DNA of 57,706 bases from Bacteroidia bacterium. Its GTDB lineage: Bacteria > Bacteroidota > Bacteroidia > Bacteroidales > CAJPTX01. Every line of letters starts with the position of its first letter. Position 1 is the stretch's first letter. The notes beneath the pieces are model-generated. The model ran no database searches. It saw only the letters and a list, made by a program, of their open reading frames with translations, and was not told the origin of the DNA. Where the stretch lies: NCBI GenBank assembly GCA_905373665.1, contig CAJPTV010000001.1, positions 1 through 57,706 of the forward strand, read 5' to 3'. This document shows positions 1-7,714 of the stretch, piece by piece. The position numbers and the translations under genes were made by a program.

Positions 1-1
1 C

Positions 2-205
2 ACAGAGACACGTCCGTTGACCGTCCGCGAGTATGCGCGTATTCAGACCTTCCCCGACGACTGGGCATTTGCAGGAAGCCTCTCCTCGCAGTACAAGCAA
101 ATTGGGAATGCAGTACCCGTGAACCTAGCATACGCCCTAGGGCGCGCCTTGGTGCGCCTATTAAATAGTTTAGAAGAAGCGCGCGTTGGTGCGCCTACTA
201 AATAG
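2..205 (+). CDS. DNA (cytosine-5-)-methyltransferase, C-terminal end (partial)
   Basis: The window opens inside this gene, so only about 67 C-terminal codons are present. The segment RPLTVREYARIQTFPDDW followed by QIGNAVPVNLA matches conserved motifs IX and X of cytosine-C5 DNA methyltransferases, which pack the target-recognition domain and S-adenosylmethionine fold together. The enzyme methylates cytosine in a short DNA target and usually belongs to a restriction-modification system; no restriction gene lies on the visible side. Past motif X the reading frame runs into tandem 37-bp repeats and stops inside the second copy, so the last roughly 20 residues are repeat-encoded. The catalytic PCQ motif lies outside the window, so activity cannot be judged. 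Confidence 0.9.
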   Translation, partial: TETRPLTVREYARIQTFPDDWAFAGSLSSQYKQIGNAVPVNLAYALGRALVRLLNSLEEARVGAPTK

Positions 206-252
206 TTTAGCGGAGGCGCGCCTTGGTGCGGCTACTAAATAGTTTAGCGGAA
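142..252. repeat. three tandem 37-bp repeats
   Basis: Units at 142-178, 179-215 and 216-252 differ at only a few positions. Each holds the palindrome-rich block GCGCGCCTTGGTGCGCCT and the inverted repeat CTAAA-TAG-TTTAG. There are no spacers between units. The unit length is not a multiple of three, and the methyltransferase stop codon lies in unit 2, so unit number decides the C-terminal sequence of that protein. Confidence 0.9.
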
Positions 253-273
253 GCACAGGAGGACGAACGCTGA

Positions 274-952
274 CTAGCGGGGAAACAGCCCTTCTACCCG
301 TGCCCATATCTCCTCTGCGATGCGCTCTTTGGGCTTCATGCCGCCGAGTCCATCCCCACACGCTACAATATCATAATTGGATAAATAGCCGCCGAGGGAA
401 CGGTATACCTCCTGTACACAAGCTTGGTATTCTACTTTCGCCTCGTGAATGTCTTGTTTACCCTCGGTGTAGGCACGGTCGCGCGTCTTGTTGCGCTGTT
501 GGTTAACGCTTGTAGAAAAGCGTAAGGGGGCGTCAAGGAATAGGGTAAGGTCAGGGGCTAGGTTGCCAAACCCCTCAAGGTCTGTTTGAATAAGCCAACG
601 GATTAACGCATCGCGTTCCGCACCAGCAGGCACTTTCGCCCCAGCGTAGGCGAGGTTCGAAGCATAGTAACGGTCGACCACTAAGACCTTTCCCTCCTCG
701 AGCGCCTTTTGCAATACGGGGCGAGTCTCGTGCCGATTGGCAGCATAGAGCGCCCCTATGAGCTTGGGGGGGAGGGTCGCTAGGTCGCCAAATTCCCCGC
801 GGAGGTAAGCCGCAATGAGTTCACCAAAGACGCTCTTTTCCTCGAAAATGGAAATGGGCAACACGATGCCCCGCCTGTTCTAAGCGTTCGCACAGTAGCG
901 CGGCTTGAGTCGTCTTGCCACAGCCGTCAGTGCCTTCCAATACAATAAACAT
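274..952 (-). pseudogene. tmk: thymidylate kinase, disrupted by one frameshift
   Basis: Thymidylate kinase phosphorylates dTMP to dTDP. Frame one starts at ATG 952 and carries the P-loop EGTDGCGKTTQ, but stops at 821 after 43 codons. Frame two covers the rest (open from 864 to stop 274), with LRGEF, the VVDRYYASNLAYAG motif and the LID-like region. The frames overlap around 835-864. Removing one base near 837-842 joins them as HFHFEEKSVFGELI, which keeps the family spacing between the HF strand and the G-E-L-I helix. The gene is normally essential, so this is a sequencing error, a recent mutation with a second copy elsewhere, or a real frameshift site. A weak -7 box (TACCTTGG, 980-987) lies upstream. 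Confidence 0.85.
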
Positions 953-1016
953 CCTTTTTCGTACGTGTGGGTTATAGAGCCAAGGTAGGCATTATTTCAT
1001 ATATGGCTAAAAGGTT

Positions 1017-1024
1017 TACTTTTG
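1017..1024 (+). promoter_or_regulatory. -7 box of the AI-2E permease gene
   Basis: TACTTTTG matches the Bacteroidota -7 consensus TAnnTTTG. The start codon lies 28 bases downstream. No good -33 box is seen at the usual spacing. Confidence 0.6.
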
Positions 1025-1052
1025 CACGAAAGGAACTCTTGAGGGAAGAGGG

Positions 1053-2156
1053 ATGAATAAGCTTGCGCGCTATATCATTATCGCGGTGTCGATAGCCGCG
1101 GTGGGTTACTTGTTGTGGTTGTTTCACAGCATCGTCTGGTATATCATTATAGCGATGGTGGTGTCGCTGGTGGGGCGTCCGTTGGTGAAACTGTTGCAGC
1201 GCGTGAGAATCGGGCGTTTCCACTGCCCGAGCTCATTGGGAGCAGCGATTGCGCTGGTGGTACTCTTTGCGCTCTTTGGCGGGCTCTTTTGGCTCTTCTT
1301 CCCTCTGGTTACCAAGCAGTTTGAGATGCTAAGGAATGTCGACCTGAATGCACTCTTACACTCCCTGTCTGGTCCCATCTCGTTGTTAGATGCGCAGATA
1401 GAGGAGCTTCTCCCCTCAGACGCCGAACGCTTCTCCTTTTTGGATGAGCTGCAGCGTCAAGCCTATTCGCTCGTCAATGCAGAGCTCTTTCGTAGCGTCT
1501 TTTCGTCGACCGCTTCGTTTGTTACGGAGATGCTGGTGGCGATCTTCTCGGTGGCGTTTATGGCTTATTTCTTTATGAAAGACGATGGGCTCTTTATCCA
1601 AGGGCTTACCTTCTTTTTCCCAGAACGGTATGAGGAGAATATCCGGCACGCGGTATCGCAGAGCGAGGCGCTGTTGCGACGCTATTTCATCGGGCTGGCG
1701 GTAGAGAGTGTGATTATCACGATACTGACCATCATCGGGATGCTAGCGCTGCGCCTTTCGCTCAATACAGCGTTGGTGATCGGGATCGTCGCTGGTGTGC
1801 TCAACGTGATTCCTTACGTGGGAGCACTCATCTCGCTGGGGATAGCGATGCTGATCCCGCTCGGGTTGTACTCTACGGGGACAGCGCCGATGCCATTGGG
1901 CGAGTTGCTGGTGTTCATAGCGCTGGTGTTTATCGCCGTTCGCTTTTTAGACAATTTCCTTTTGCAACCCTATATCTATTCGAGTAGCGCGCACGCCCAT
2001 CCGCTTGAGATTTTCATCGTGCTCTTGATGGCTGCGAACATTGCTGGGATGCTGGGGATGTTCCTCGCCATCCCCGTTTATACGATCGCCCGGGTGGTAG
2101 GGAAGGAGTTCTTCAATAACTTCCACTTGGTGCAGCGACTCACGAAAAATATATAA
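1053..2156 (+). CDS. AI-2E family transporter (PerM/YdiK-like)
   Basis: This 367-residue inner-membrane protein has the AI-2E exporter family layout: two N-terminal membrane helices (about 5-50), a third near 60-85, a long soluble stretch (about 90-150) and a group of helices from 150 to the C-terminus. The family-typical segment GVLNVIPYVGALI lies near residue 248, with RFLDNFLLQP near 295. Members have been linked to autoinducer-2 export or to cation/proton antiport; the substrate cannot be told from sequence. The gene has its own TAnnTTTG promoter and is divergent from the tmk remnant. Family assignment is firm, function is not. Confidence 0.88.
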   Translation: MNKLARYIIIAVSIAAVGYLLWLFHSIVWYIIIAMVVSLVGRPLVKLLQRVRIGRFHCPSSLGAAIALVVLFALFGGLFWLFFPLVTKQFEMLRNVDLNALLHSLSGPISLLDAQIEELLPSDAERFSFLDELQRQAYSLVNAELFRSVFSSTASFVTEMLVAIFSVAFMAYFFMKDDGLFIQGLTFFFPERYEENIRHAVSQSEALLRRYFIGLAVESVIITILTIIGMLALRLSLNTALVIGIVAGVLNVIPYVGALISLGIAMLIPLGLYSTGTAPMPLGELLVFIALVFIAVRFLDNFLLQPYIYSSSAHAHPLEIFIVLLMAANIAGMLGMFLAIPVYTIARVVGKEFFNNFHLVQRLTKNI

Positions 2157-2161
2157 ATTTG
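2154..2161 (+). promoter_or_regulatory. -7 box of the CHU_C gene
   Basis: TAAATTTG matches TAnnTTTG and begins directly at the stop codon of the upstream permease gene. It would give a leader of about 35 bases before the ATG at 2205 and probably serves pheT too. Confidence 0.6.
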
Positions 2162-2204
2162 CCCACGGGGTTTTATTTACCTCAAAAGCTAAACAGATAA
2201 TGCG

Positions 2205-2594
2205 ATGCGTGGTGGGGTTCGTCTCATTCTTTCTATTCTCTTGTGGGTTCTGTTGTGTGTAGCGATCGAGCAGCCTCTCGCCGCACAGTCTGCACCCAAA
2301 GTACCCAACATCTTTACCCCAAACAACGACGGGATTAACGACACGTTTGAGCTTGAAAGCACCAAGCCTATCACCTTTTCGGTCTTTAACCGAGGGGGCG
2401 CGTTGGTTTACCACGTGGTAGCCCAGCACATCATTTGGGACGGTACGGATGAGCGTGGGCATGAGATCGCCGACGGCGTCTATTTCTACGTCCTCCAAGA
2501 CCCTGCACACACCTACAAGGAAGAAAAGGGTTTTCTCTATATCTCGCGCAACACAAAGGTAAAAGAGGTCGCGGGTACATCCAAGAAATCGTAA
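2205..2594 (+). CDS. small exported CHU_C-domain (gliding-motility C-terminal domain) protein
   Basis: The 129-residue product has a signal peptide (hydrophobic 5-20, cleavage near AAQS at about 25) and then almost only one CHU_C domain (about 33-118). That domain is recognised by PNIFTPNNDGINDTF, IFN-like FSVFNRGG, WDGTDERGHEIADGVYFYVL and a final Y-beta strand. In Bacteroidota this domain is normally the C-terminal sorting domain of large proteins secreted by the type IX system; here it stands alone. The stop codon overlaps the pheT start by one base (TAATG), so the two genes are translationally coupled. Its cargo or partner is unknown. It could be a remnant of a larger gene, but it has its own signal peptide and promoter. 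Confidence 0.82.
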   Translation: MRGGVRLILSILLWVLLCVAIEQPLAAQSAPKVPNIFTPNNDGINDTFELESTKPITFSVFNRGGALVYHVVAQHIIWDGTDERGHEIADGVYFYVLQDPAHTYKEEKGFLYISRNTKVKEVAGTSKKS

Positions 2595-5074
2595 TGAAGA
2601 TATCTTTCCGCTGGTTGGCGCAATACCTAACTCCGTGTCCGGAGGTTACGGGTGTTGCAGAGGCTCTTACTGCCATAGGGTTAGAAGTGGAACATGAAGA
2701 GCAGACGCCTTCGGCAGACGAGCGTCTGCGAGGCTTGGTGGTCGGCGAGGTGCTCAGTTGTGTGCAGCACCCGAATGCTGACAAGTTGCACTGTACGGAG
2801 GTCTCTGTCGGGGGCGAGCCGTTGAAGATTGTCTGTGGTGCGCCGAACGTGGCGACGGGACAAAAGGTCGTAGTGGCGACCATTGGCACGAAGCTGCAGG
2901 ACAAGGAAGGGAACTCGTTTACTATCAAGAAGTCTAAGCTGCGGGGCGAGGTCTCCGAAGGGATGTTGTGTGCCGAGGACGAGATCGGGCTCGGCGACTC
3001 GCACGACGGGATTATGGTTTTACCCCCCGACACAAAGGTAGGTACGCCGCTAGCAGAACTTTACCCTAGCCAAGGGGACACTGTTTTTGAAATTGGTTTG
3101 ACGGCGAACCGTGCCGATGCGATGTCGCACTATGGTGTGGCGCGTGATTTAGCAGCTTATCTTAACTTGACTTCGCCCTGTAAAGCCACACTCCCTGCAT
3201 TGAAGCCCTTAGCTGGAACGGACGCTACGGGGGCAATAGCGCTAGGGGATGTCGATGCGGCGCGCTGTATTCGTTACTGTGGCTTGACCCTTCGTGGGGT
3301 GAAAGTGACCTCCTCGCCCGCATGGATGCAGGAGGCGTTGCAAGCCATCGGGGTGCGCCCTATTAACAACGTGGTGGATATTACCAACTATGTGCTGCAT
3401 GAGACGGGTAACCCGCTTCATGCCTTTGACTTGAAAGCGTTTACGACAGGGCGTGTCTCAGTACGTACGTTGCCAGAAGGTACGCCTTTTACGACCCTTG
3501 ACGGCAAGGAGCGAAAGTTGAGGTCTGACGACCTGTGCATCTGTGACGGTGCGACGCCGCTTTGCCTAGCGGGGGTTTTCGGTGGGTTAGATTCGGGGGT
3601 GAAGGATACAACGACAGATATCTTTCTCGAGGCGGCTGTATTTGACCCCGTAACAGTGCGTAAAACGGCTCATTTTTACGGTTTGAACACTGATGCGTCC
3701 TTCCGGTTTGAACGGGGGGTAGATCCGCAGTTTACGCCCTATTCTTTGCAACGCGCAGCACAGCTCTTGGTGGAGTATGCGGGGGCTACGATAGAGGGCG
3801 CGGCATTGGACTATTATCCTACTCCCTGCCTGCCACGCGAATTGGATGTGGACTTGCAGCGGCTGCGTGGGCGTTTAGGCTATGATATGCCCGATGCGCG
3901 CATCGCGAAAATCCTCGACGGATTGGAGATTGCGCATAAGGACTTAGGCAATGGCGTATGGCACTTGAGCGTCCCTTACTATCGGATTGATGTGACGCGC
4001 GAAGCGGATATTGTGGAGGAGCTCCTCCGTTTGGGCGGCTTCCCGCCGCTCGGCGAGAACCGTATTTCCTTTGCCCTTGATTCGCGCAATAGCTATCGTG
4101 CGCCGCGTATTGAGGCTGTGAAGGATCTCTTGGTGGGTGCAGGTTTTCAAGAGATTATGTCGCTTTCGCTTACTAACGGCGAGGTGGCGAAGGGGCTCTT
4201 TGCTAGTGAAGCGGTAAAGCTTCTCAATCCGTTGAGTGCAGACCTAGATACGCTGCGACAAGACTTAGTCTTTGGCGCGTGCGATGCCGTGGCGCGCAAC
4301 ATTACGCGTCAGCGTCCAGACCTTCGCTTCTTTGAGACGGGGCACGTCTTTGAACGGACGACGGGTAGCGGAAAGTCAGAGGCAACAACACCGTTGCGAA
4401 ACTACGTAGAACGTTCGATGCTTTCGCTTACCCTCACGGGGGATCTTACCCCAGCGACGTGGTTAGGCGCAGCGAGCCCCGTGTCGGTCTTCCATCTAAA
4501 GGGCTATTTTGACGCGGTGTGTGCCGCTTATAAGGTTGCCCCGAGTGCGTTGGAATATATAGAGCACAGTGCCGATAATGGGCTCTATCTCTATAGCCTA
4601 GAGGTGCGCCTCGCGGCTGCGGGTAAGGGAGCGGCGCAACCCGTGCTTTTAGGGCGTCTTGGGCAGCTCTCGCCACAGCTTTTGAAGCGCTTTGGGGTGA
4701 AGGTAGCAGTCTTTTATGCAACTCTTTACACGGACGTCTTGGAGGCGCATTACACCACAGCGGATCGTTTGCAGGTGCAGCCCTTGCCGCGTTTCCCCGA
4801 GGTACGGCGCGACCTTTCGCTTCTCGTGGCACAGGATGTGACCTTTGCGGCACTGCAGGGAGTAGCCTTCCGAGCAGAGAAGCTGCTATTGCGCGATATG
4901 TCGCTCTTTGATGTGTATGAGGGTGAAGGCGTCCCCGCGGGTAAGCGTTCGTACGCGATAGCGTTCACCTTACAGGACGTCTCAAAGACCCTAACCGACA
5001 CTGATATTGATGCGGCGATGCAGCGTCTACTTACCCGTTTCCAAAAGGAGTTCGGAGCAGAGTTGAGAGGCTAG
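2594..5074 (+). CDS. pheT: phenylalanine--tRNA ligase beta subunit
   Basis: The product (826 residues) is full length for PheT, which with PheS forms the alpha2-beta2 synthetase charging tRNA-Phe. In order one sees the N-terminal EMAP-like tRNA-binding domain (about 40-150, with NADKLHCTEV and VCGAPNV), the B3/B4 editing domain (about 215-385, with RPINNVVDITNYVLHETGNPLHAFD), B5 (about 405-475), the core (about 480-700) and the C-terminal FDX-ACB anticodon-binding domain (about 735-826, with RFPEVRRDLSLLV). pheS is not nearby, as is common in Bacteroidales. The ATG overlaps the stop of the CHU_C gene. A strong terminator follows at 5101. Confidence 0.97.
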   Translation: MKISFRWLAQYLTPCPEVTGVAEALTAIGLEVEHEEQTPSADERLRGLVVGEVLSCVQHPNADKLHCTEVSVGGEPLKIVCGAPNVATGQKVVVATIGTKLQDKEGNSFTIKKSKLRGEVSEGMLCAEDEIGLGDSHDGIMVLPPDTKVGTPLAELYPSQGDTVFEIGLTANRADAMSHYGVARDLAAYLNLTSPCKATLPALKPLAGTDATGAIALGDVDAARCIRYCGLTLRGVKVTSSPAWMQEALQAIGVRPINNVVDITNYVLHETGNPLHAFDLKAFTTGRVSVRTLPEGTPFTTLDGKERKLRSDDLCICDGATPLCLAGVFGGLDSGVKDTTTDIFLEAAVFDPVTVRKTAHFYGLNTDASFRFERGVDPQFTPYSLQRAAQLLVEYAGATIEGAALDYYPTPCLPRELDVDLQRLRGRLGYDMPDARIAKILDGLEIAHKDLGNGVWHLSVPYYRIDVTREADIVEELLRLGGFPPLGENRISFALDSRNSYRAPRIEAVKDLLVGAGFQEIMSLSLTNGEVAKGLFASEAVKLLNPLSADLDTLRQDLVFGACDAVARNITRQRPDLRFFETGHVFERTTGSGKSEATTPLRNYVERSMLSLTLTGDLTPATWLGAASPVSVFHLKGYFDAVCAAYKVAPSALEYIEHSADNGLYLYSLEVRLAAAGKGAAQPVLLGRLGQLSPQLLKRFGVKVAVFYATLYTDVLEAHYTTADRLQVQPLPRFPEVRRDLSLLVAQDVTFAALQGVAFRAEKLLLRDMSLFDVYEGEGVPAGKRSYAIAFTLQDVSKTLTDTDIDAAMQRLLTRFQKEFGAELRG

Positions 5075-5100
5075 CGGCGTAAGAGATAAAGAGGCTTTTC

Positions 5101-5140
5101 CCCCCTCCGATTTGTGGCTTACGGTCACGATCGGAGGGGG
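5101..5140 (+). terminator. rho-independent terminator after pheT
   Basis: An 11-bp perfect stem, CCCCCTCCGAT with ATCGGAGGGGG, encloses an 18-base loop and is followed by TTT. It lies 26 bases after the pheT stop. Confidence 0.85.
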
Positions 5141-5209
5141 TTTCTGTTGGTTAGGCAAAAGATGAGCCCCAGTAACAATAACCTCAACGCCCAGAATCAC
5201 TAAAAGAAC

Positions 5210-5243
5210 GGGGGACGCGACATGTACTTCATGTCCGTCCCCC
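5210..5243 (-). terminator. terminator after pepD
   Basis: The hairpin pairs GGGGGAC with GTCCCCC and GACATG with CATGTC around a TACTT loop, with a small internal bulge. On the minus strand it follows the pepD stop and precedes a T-rich run. It may also stop plus-strand read-through. Confidence 0.7.
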
Positions 5244-5279
5244 TTTGTAGTCGCTTATTTCAGCACGTGCGGGAAAAGC

Positions 5280-6734
5280 CTACCGCGGCGAATTAGCAAG
5301 GATCTCTACTAGGAAGTCCCAGAAGAGCCCCACCGTCTCAATATTCACACGTTCGTCTGGGCTGTGGGGCGAAAGAATGGTAGGACCGAAAGAAATCATA
5401 TCCATACCCTCGTAAATACCGCCAATAATACCACACTCTAGCCCTGCATGGATAGCCATAATCTTAGGCTCGCAACCGAACTTCGTCTTGTAAACCGATT
5501 GCATCACCTTCAGGATTGGCGACGCCATATTAGGCTGCCACCCTGCGTAAGAACCAGAAAACGCTACCGAAGCACCCACCATCTTAAAGACCGACTCCAT
5601 TTGCTTACAGAGCGCCATTTTAGCCGACTCTACGCTACTACGTATGAAGCATAAACCATCGAAATGCCCCTCCGCCATCTTCAATACGGCAAAGTTCGTG
5701 GAGGTCTCCACCAACCCGGGCACGGAGTCACTCATACGAATTACAGCGTTCGGACAGGTATAGACACTGCGCGTAAGCGCAAGATGACTCTTTTCCGTCA
5801 ATACCTTGGCAGGAAGCGCCGTTTCACCCACCATGATCTGTACATCGGGGTCAGTCTGGGCAAGTTCCGCCTTGATATCAGCTGCCGTACTTGCTAAGCG
5901 TTCTTTAAGCGCCGCAAGGTTCTTACTAGCCACCACTACCGTAGCCTCTGCTTCGCGAGGGATGGCATTGCGAAGACTCCCCCCCTGTGCCGTAGCTACA
6001 CGAACACCAAGATCCTCTGCCTCTACGAGCAGGCGCATCAACAGCATAATCGAGTTACCACGCCCGAGGGCGATATCCATTCCGCTGTGTCCCCCCTTGA
6101 GCCCCTTCACGGTAAGGGTGAGCGCTTGGGTATCGGCGGGGGTGTTTTCTAGTTCGTACGGCACGGAGATCGTCGCGTCAATCCCACCAGCACACCCTAC
6201 GTAAAGCTCACCTTCCGTCTCCGAGTCCATATTGATGAGGATACGTCCCTTAAGGAAAGCTGGGTCTAGGTTCTCTGCCCCAGTCATCCCCGTCTCTTCG
6301 TCTATTGTAAAGAGCGCCTCAATTGGTCCATGCTTAAGATTCTTTTCTGCGAGGACACCCATTGCAGCCGCAACCCCCATGCCGTTGTCTGCCCCGAGGG
6401 TCGTCCCACGTGCACGCACCCAGCCGCCATCGATGTAGGCATCGATAGGGTCTGTAAGAAAATCATGCTGCTTGTCAGAGTTCTTTTGCGGCACCATATC
6501 TAGGTGGGCTTGCAACACAATGATTTTGCGGTCTTCGTAACCAGGCGTTGCAGGTTTACGGATTAGGACATTGCCGAGCTTGTCGACGTGTGTTTCAAGC
6601 CCGAGCTTCTTACCAAAGTCTGCCATAAAGGCGGTGATACGCTCCTCATGTTTCGACGGACGGGGAATTTGCGTAATGGCATAGAAGTGTTCCCAAATAG
6701 CTGCGGGCTTGAGGTTCTTAATTTCTTGACTCAT
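5280..6734 (-). CDS. pepD: aminoacyl-histidine dipeptidase (cytosol non-specific dipeptidase)
   Basis: The product (484 residues) is an M20-family metallopeptidase that cleaves Xaa-His and other dipeptides in the cytosol. Metal ligands and catalytic groups are visible: QAHLDMVPQ (His/Asp), LGADNGMG (bridging Asp), DEETGMTGAENL (general base Glu and metal Glu), and a late HAGLECG segment. The start MSQEIKNL at 6734 is chosen over a longer frame because the promoter -7 box sits at 6767-6774, too close for an upstream start. The gene is next to queG but has its own promoter inside the queG 3' end. An asaccharolytic, peptide-using lifestyle would fit this enzyme and the C69 peptidase further on. 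Confidence 0.95.
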   Translation of the reverse strand: MSQEIKNLKPAAIWEHFYAITQIPRPSKHEERITAFMADFGKKLGLETHVDKLGNVLIRKPATPGYEDRKIIVLQAHLDMVPQKNSDKQHDFLTDPIDAYIDGGWVRARGTTLGADNGMGVAAAMGVLAEKNLKHGPIEALFTIDEETGMTGAENLDPAFLKGRILINMDSETEGELYVGCAGGIDATISVPYELENTPADTQALTLTVKGLKGGHSGMDIALGRGNSIMLLMRLLVEAEDLGVRVATAQGGSLRNAIPREAEATVVVASKNLAALKERLASTAADIKAELAQTDPDVQIMVGETALPAKVLTEKSHLALTRSVYTCPNAVIRMSDSVPGLVETSTNFAVLKMAEGHFDGLCFIRSSVESAKMALCKQMESVFKMVGASVAFSGSYAGWQPNMASPILKVMQSVYKTKFGCEPKIMAIHAGLECGIIGGIYEGMDMISFGPTILSPHSPDERVNIETVGLFWDFLVEILANSPR

Positions 6735-6766
6735 CGTAGTCGAATTTTTACACGTTAGACACATTC

Positions 6767-6798
6767 CAAAGATAAGGGTTTATTTTGACAGCGGCAAA
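6767..6798 (-). promoter_or_regulatory. pepD promoter, complete -33/-7 pair
   Basis: Read on the minus strand, TTTG (6798-6795) is followed after exactly 20 bases by TATCTTTG (6774-6767), the full Bacteroidota consensus. The -33 box lies inside the last codons of queG. The predicted leader is about 25 bases. Confidence 0.85.
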
Positions 6799-7709
6799 AC
6801 CTCTTCGCTCTGTGCCAATAACCTTCGTAGACGCTCCTTACGTGCTCTCCGCATCGGACTTTCGCGCGGCAATGCACACTCTCCTACTGCAAAAGCATTG
6901 AGGAGTGGACGGTCAACCAACACTTCGGACTGTAGGCGCGTCTCTGGTGCACGCACATTCCACGGACACGCCTCTTGACACAGGTCGCACCCATAAGCCC
7001 AACCGTGCAACGAGGCTATCTCCTCTGGTGTGAGCTCGCTCTTTTTCTCGATGGTAAGGTAAGAAATACAGCGCCGCGCATCCATCCGTCCGTTGCCCAG
7101 AAGCGCCCCTGTTGGGCAAGCCTCGACACAACGCTGGCACGTACCGCAGCGATTCTTTACCTCCACAGCGGGTGTCGGTTCTATAGGGAGATTGACCACT
7201 AGAGCGCCAATGAAGGTGAACGTCCCGAGGCGCGGCGAGACGAGCAATCCCTGTCGCCCAATCCAGCCGAGTCCACTTTGCAGTGCCCAGTAGCGATCAA
7301 GGAATGGAGCAGAGTCGACAAAGGCGCGCCCTTCGACGGATTCCGTCCCCTCGCCCACTTCCTCTTTCAAAAGGCTAAGGAGTTGATAAAGTCGCTCTTT
7401 GAGGATAAGGTGATAGTCTCTTAACACCGCATAGCGCGACACCCGCGGCGGATGTGACCACACCCCTTCTCCTTTCTGGTGGTAAGAGAGTAAACACGAA
7501 ATAATGGACTTTGCCCCTGGGACGAGTTGCTGCGGATCGAAACGGAGGTTGAGGTTACGGGCGAGGTAGTCCATCTCGCCATGATAGCCCTTCGCGAGCC
7601 ACTCTAGATACTCCGTCTGCCCTTCTGTAACGGGGGCAGCCTGCGCCACCCCGACGTCGTCAATCCCACACGAAAGGGCGAGGGTACGAAGAGAAGAGAA
7701 GGAGAGCAC
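6780..7709 (-). CDS. queG: epoxyqueuosine reductase
   Basis: QueG carries out the last step of queuosine synthesis on tRNA, reducing epoxyqueuosine to queuosine with cobalamin and two 4Fe-4S clusters. The 309-residue product has the N-terminal cobalamin-binding part (YHGEMDYLARN near 40) and the ferredoxin-like motifs CGTCQRCVEACPTGAL (about 188) and CDLCQEACPWN (about 241). It lacks the C-terminal HEAT repeats found in longer homologues, as many Bacteroidota versions do. It starts 5 bases after alaS ends, so alaS-queG form an operon of tRNA-related genes. Confidence 0.95.
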   Translation of the reverse strand: MLSFSSLRTLALSCGIDDVGVAQAAPVTEGQTEYLEWLAKGYHGEMDYLARNLNLRFDPQQLVPGAKSIISCLLSYHQKGEGVWSHPPRVSRYAVLRDYHLILKERLYQLLSLLKEEVGEGTESVEGRAFVDSAPFLDRYWALQSGLGWIGRQGLLVSPRLGTFTFIGALVVNLPIEPTPAVEVKNRCGTCQRCVEACPTGALLGNGRMDARRCISYLTIEKKSELTPEEIASLHGWAYGCDLCQEACPWNVRAPETRLQSEVLVDRPLLNAFAVGECALPRESPMRRARKERLRRLLAQSEEVLPLSK

Positions 7710-7714
7710 CCCTC

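Noticed and set aside
142..252. CRISPR array (37-bp direct repeats)
   Set aside because: The units are contiguous with no spacers and no cas gene is visible; they are plain tandem repeats.
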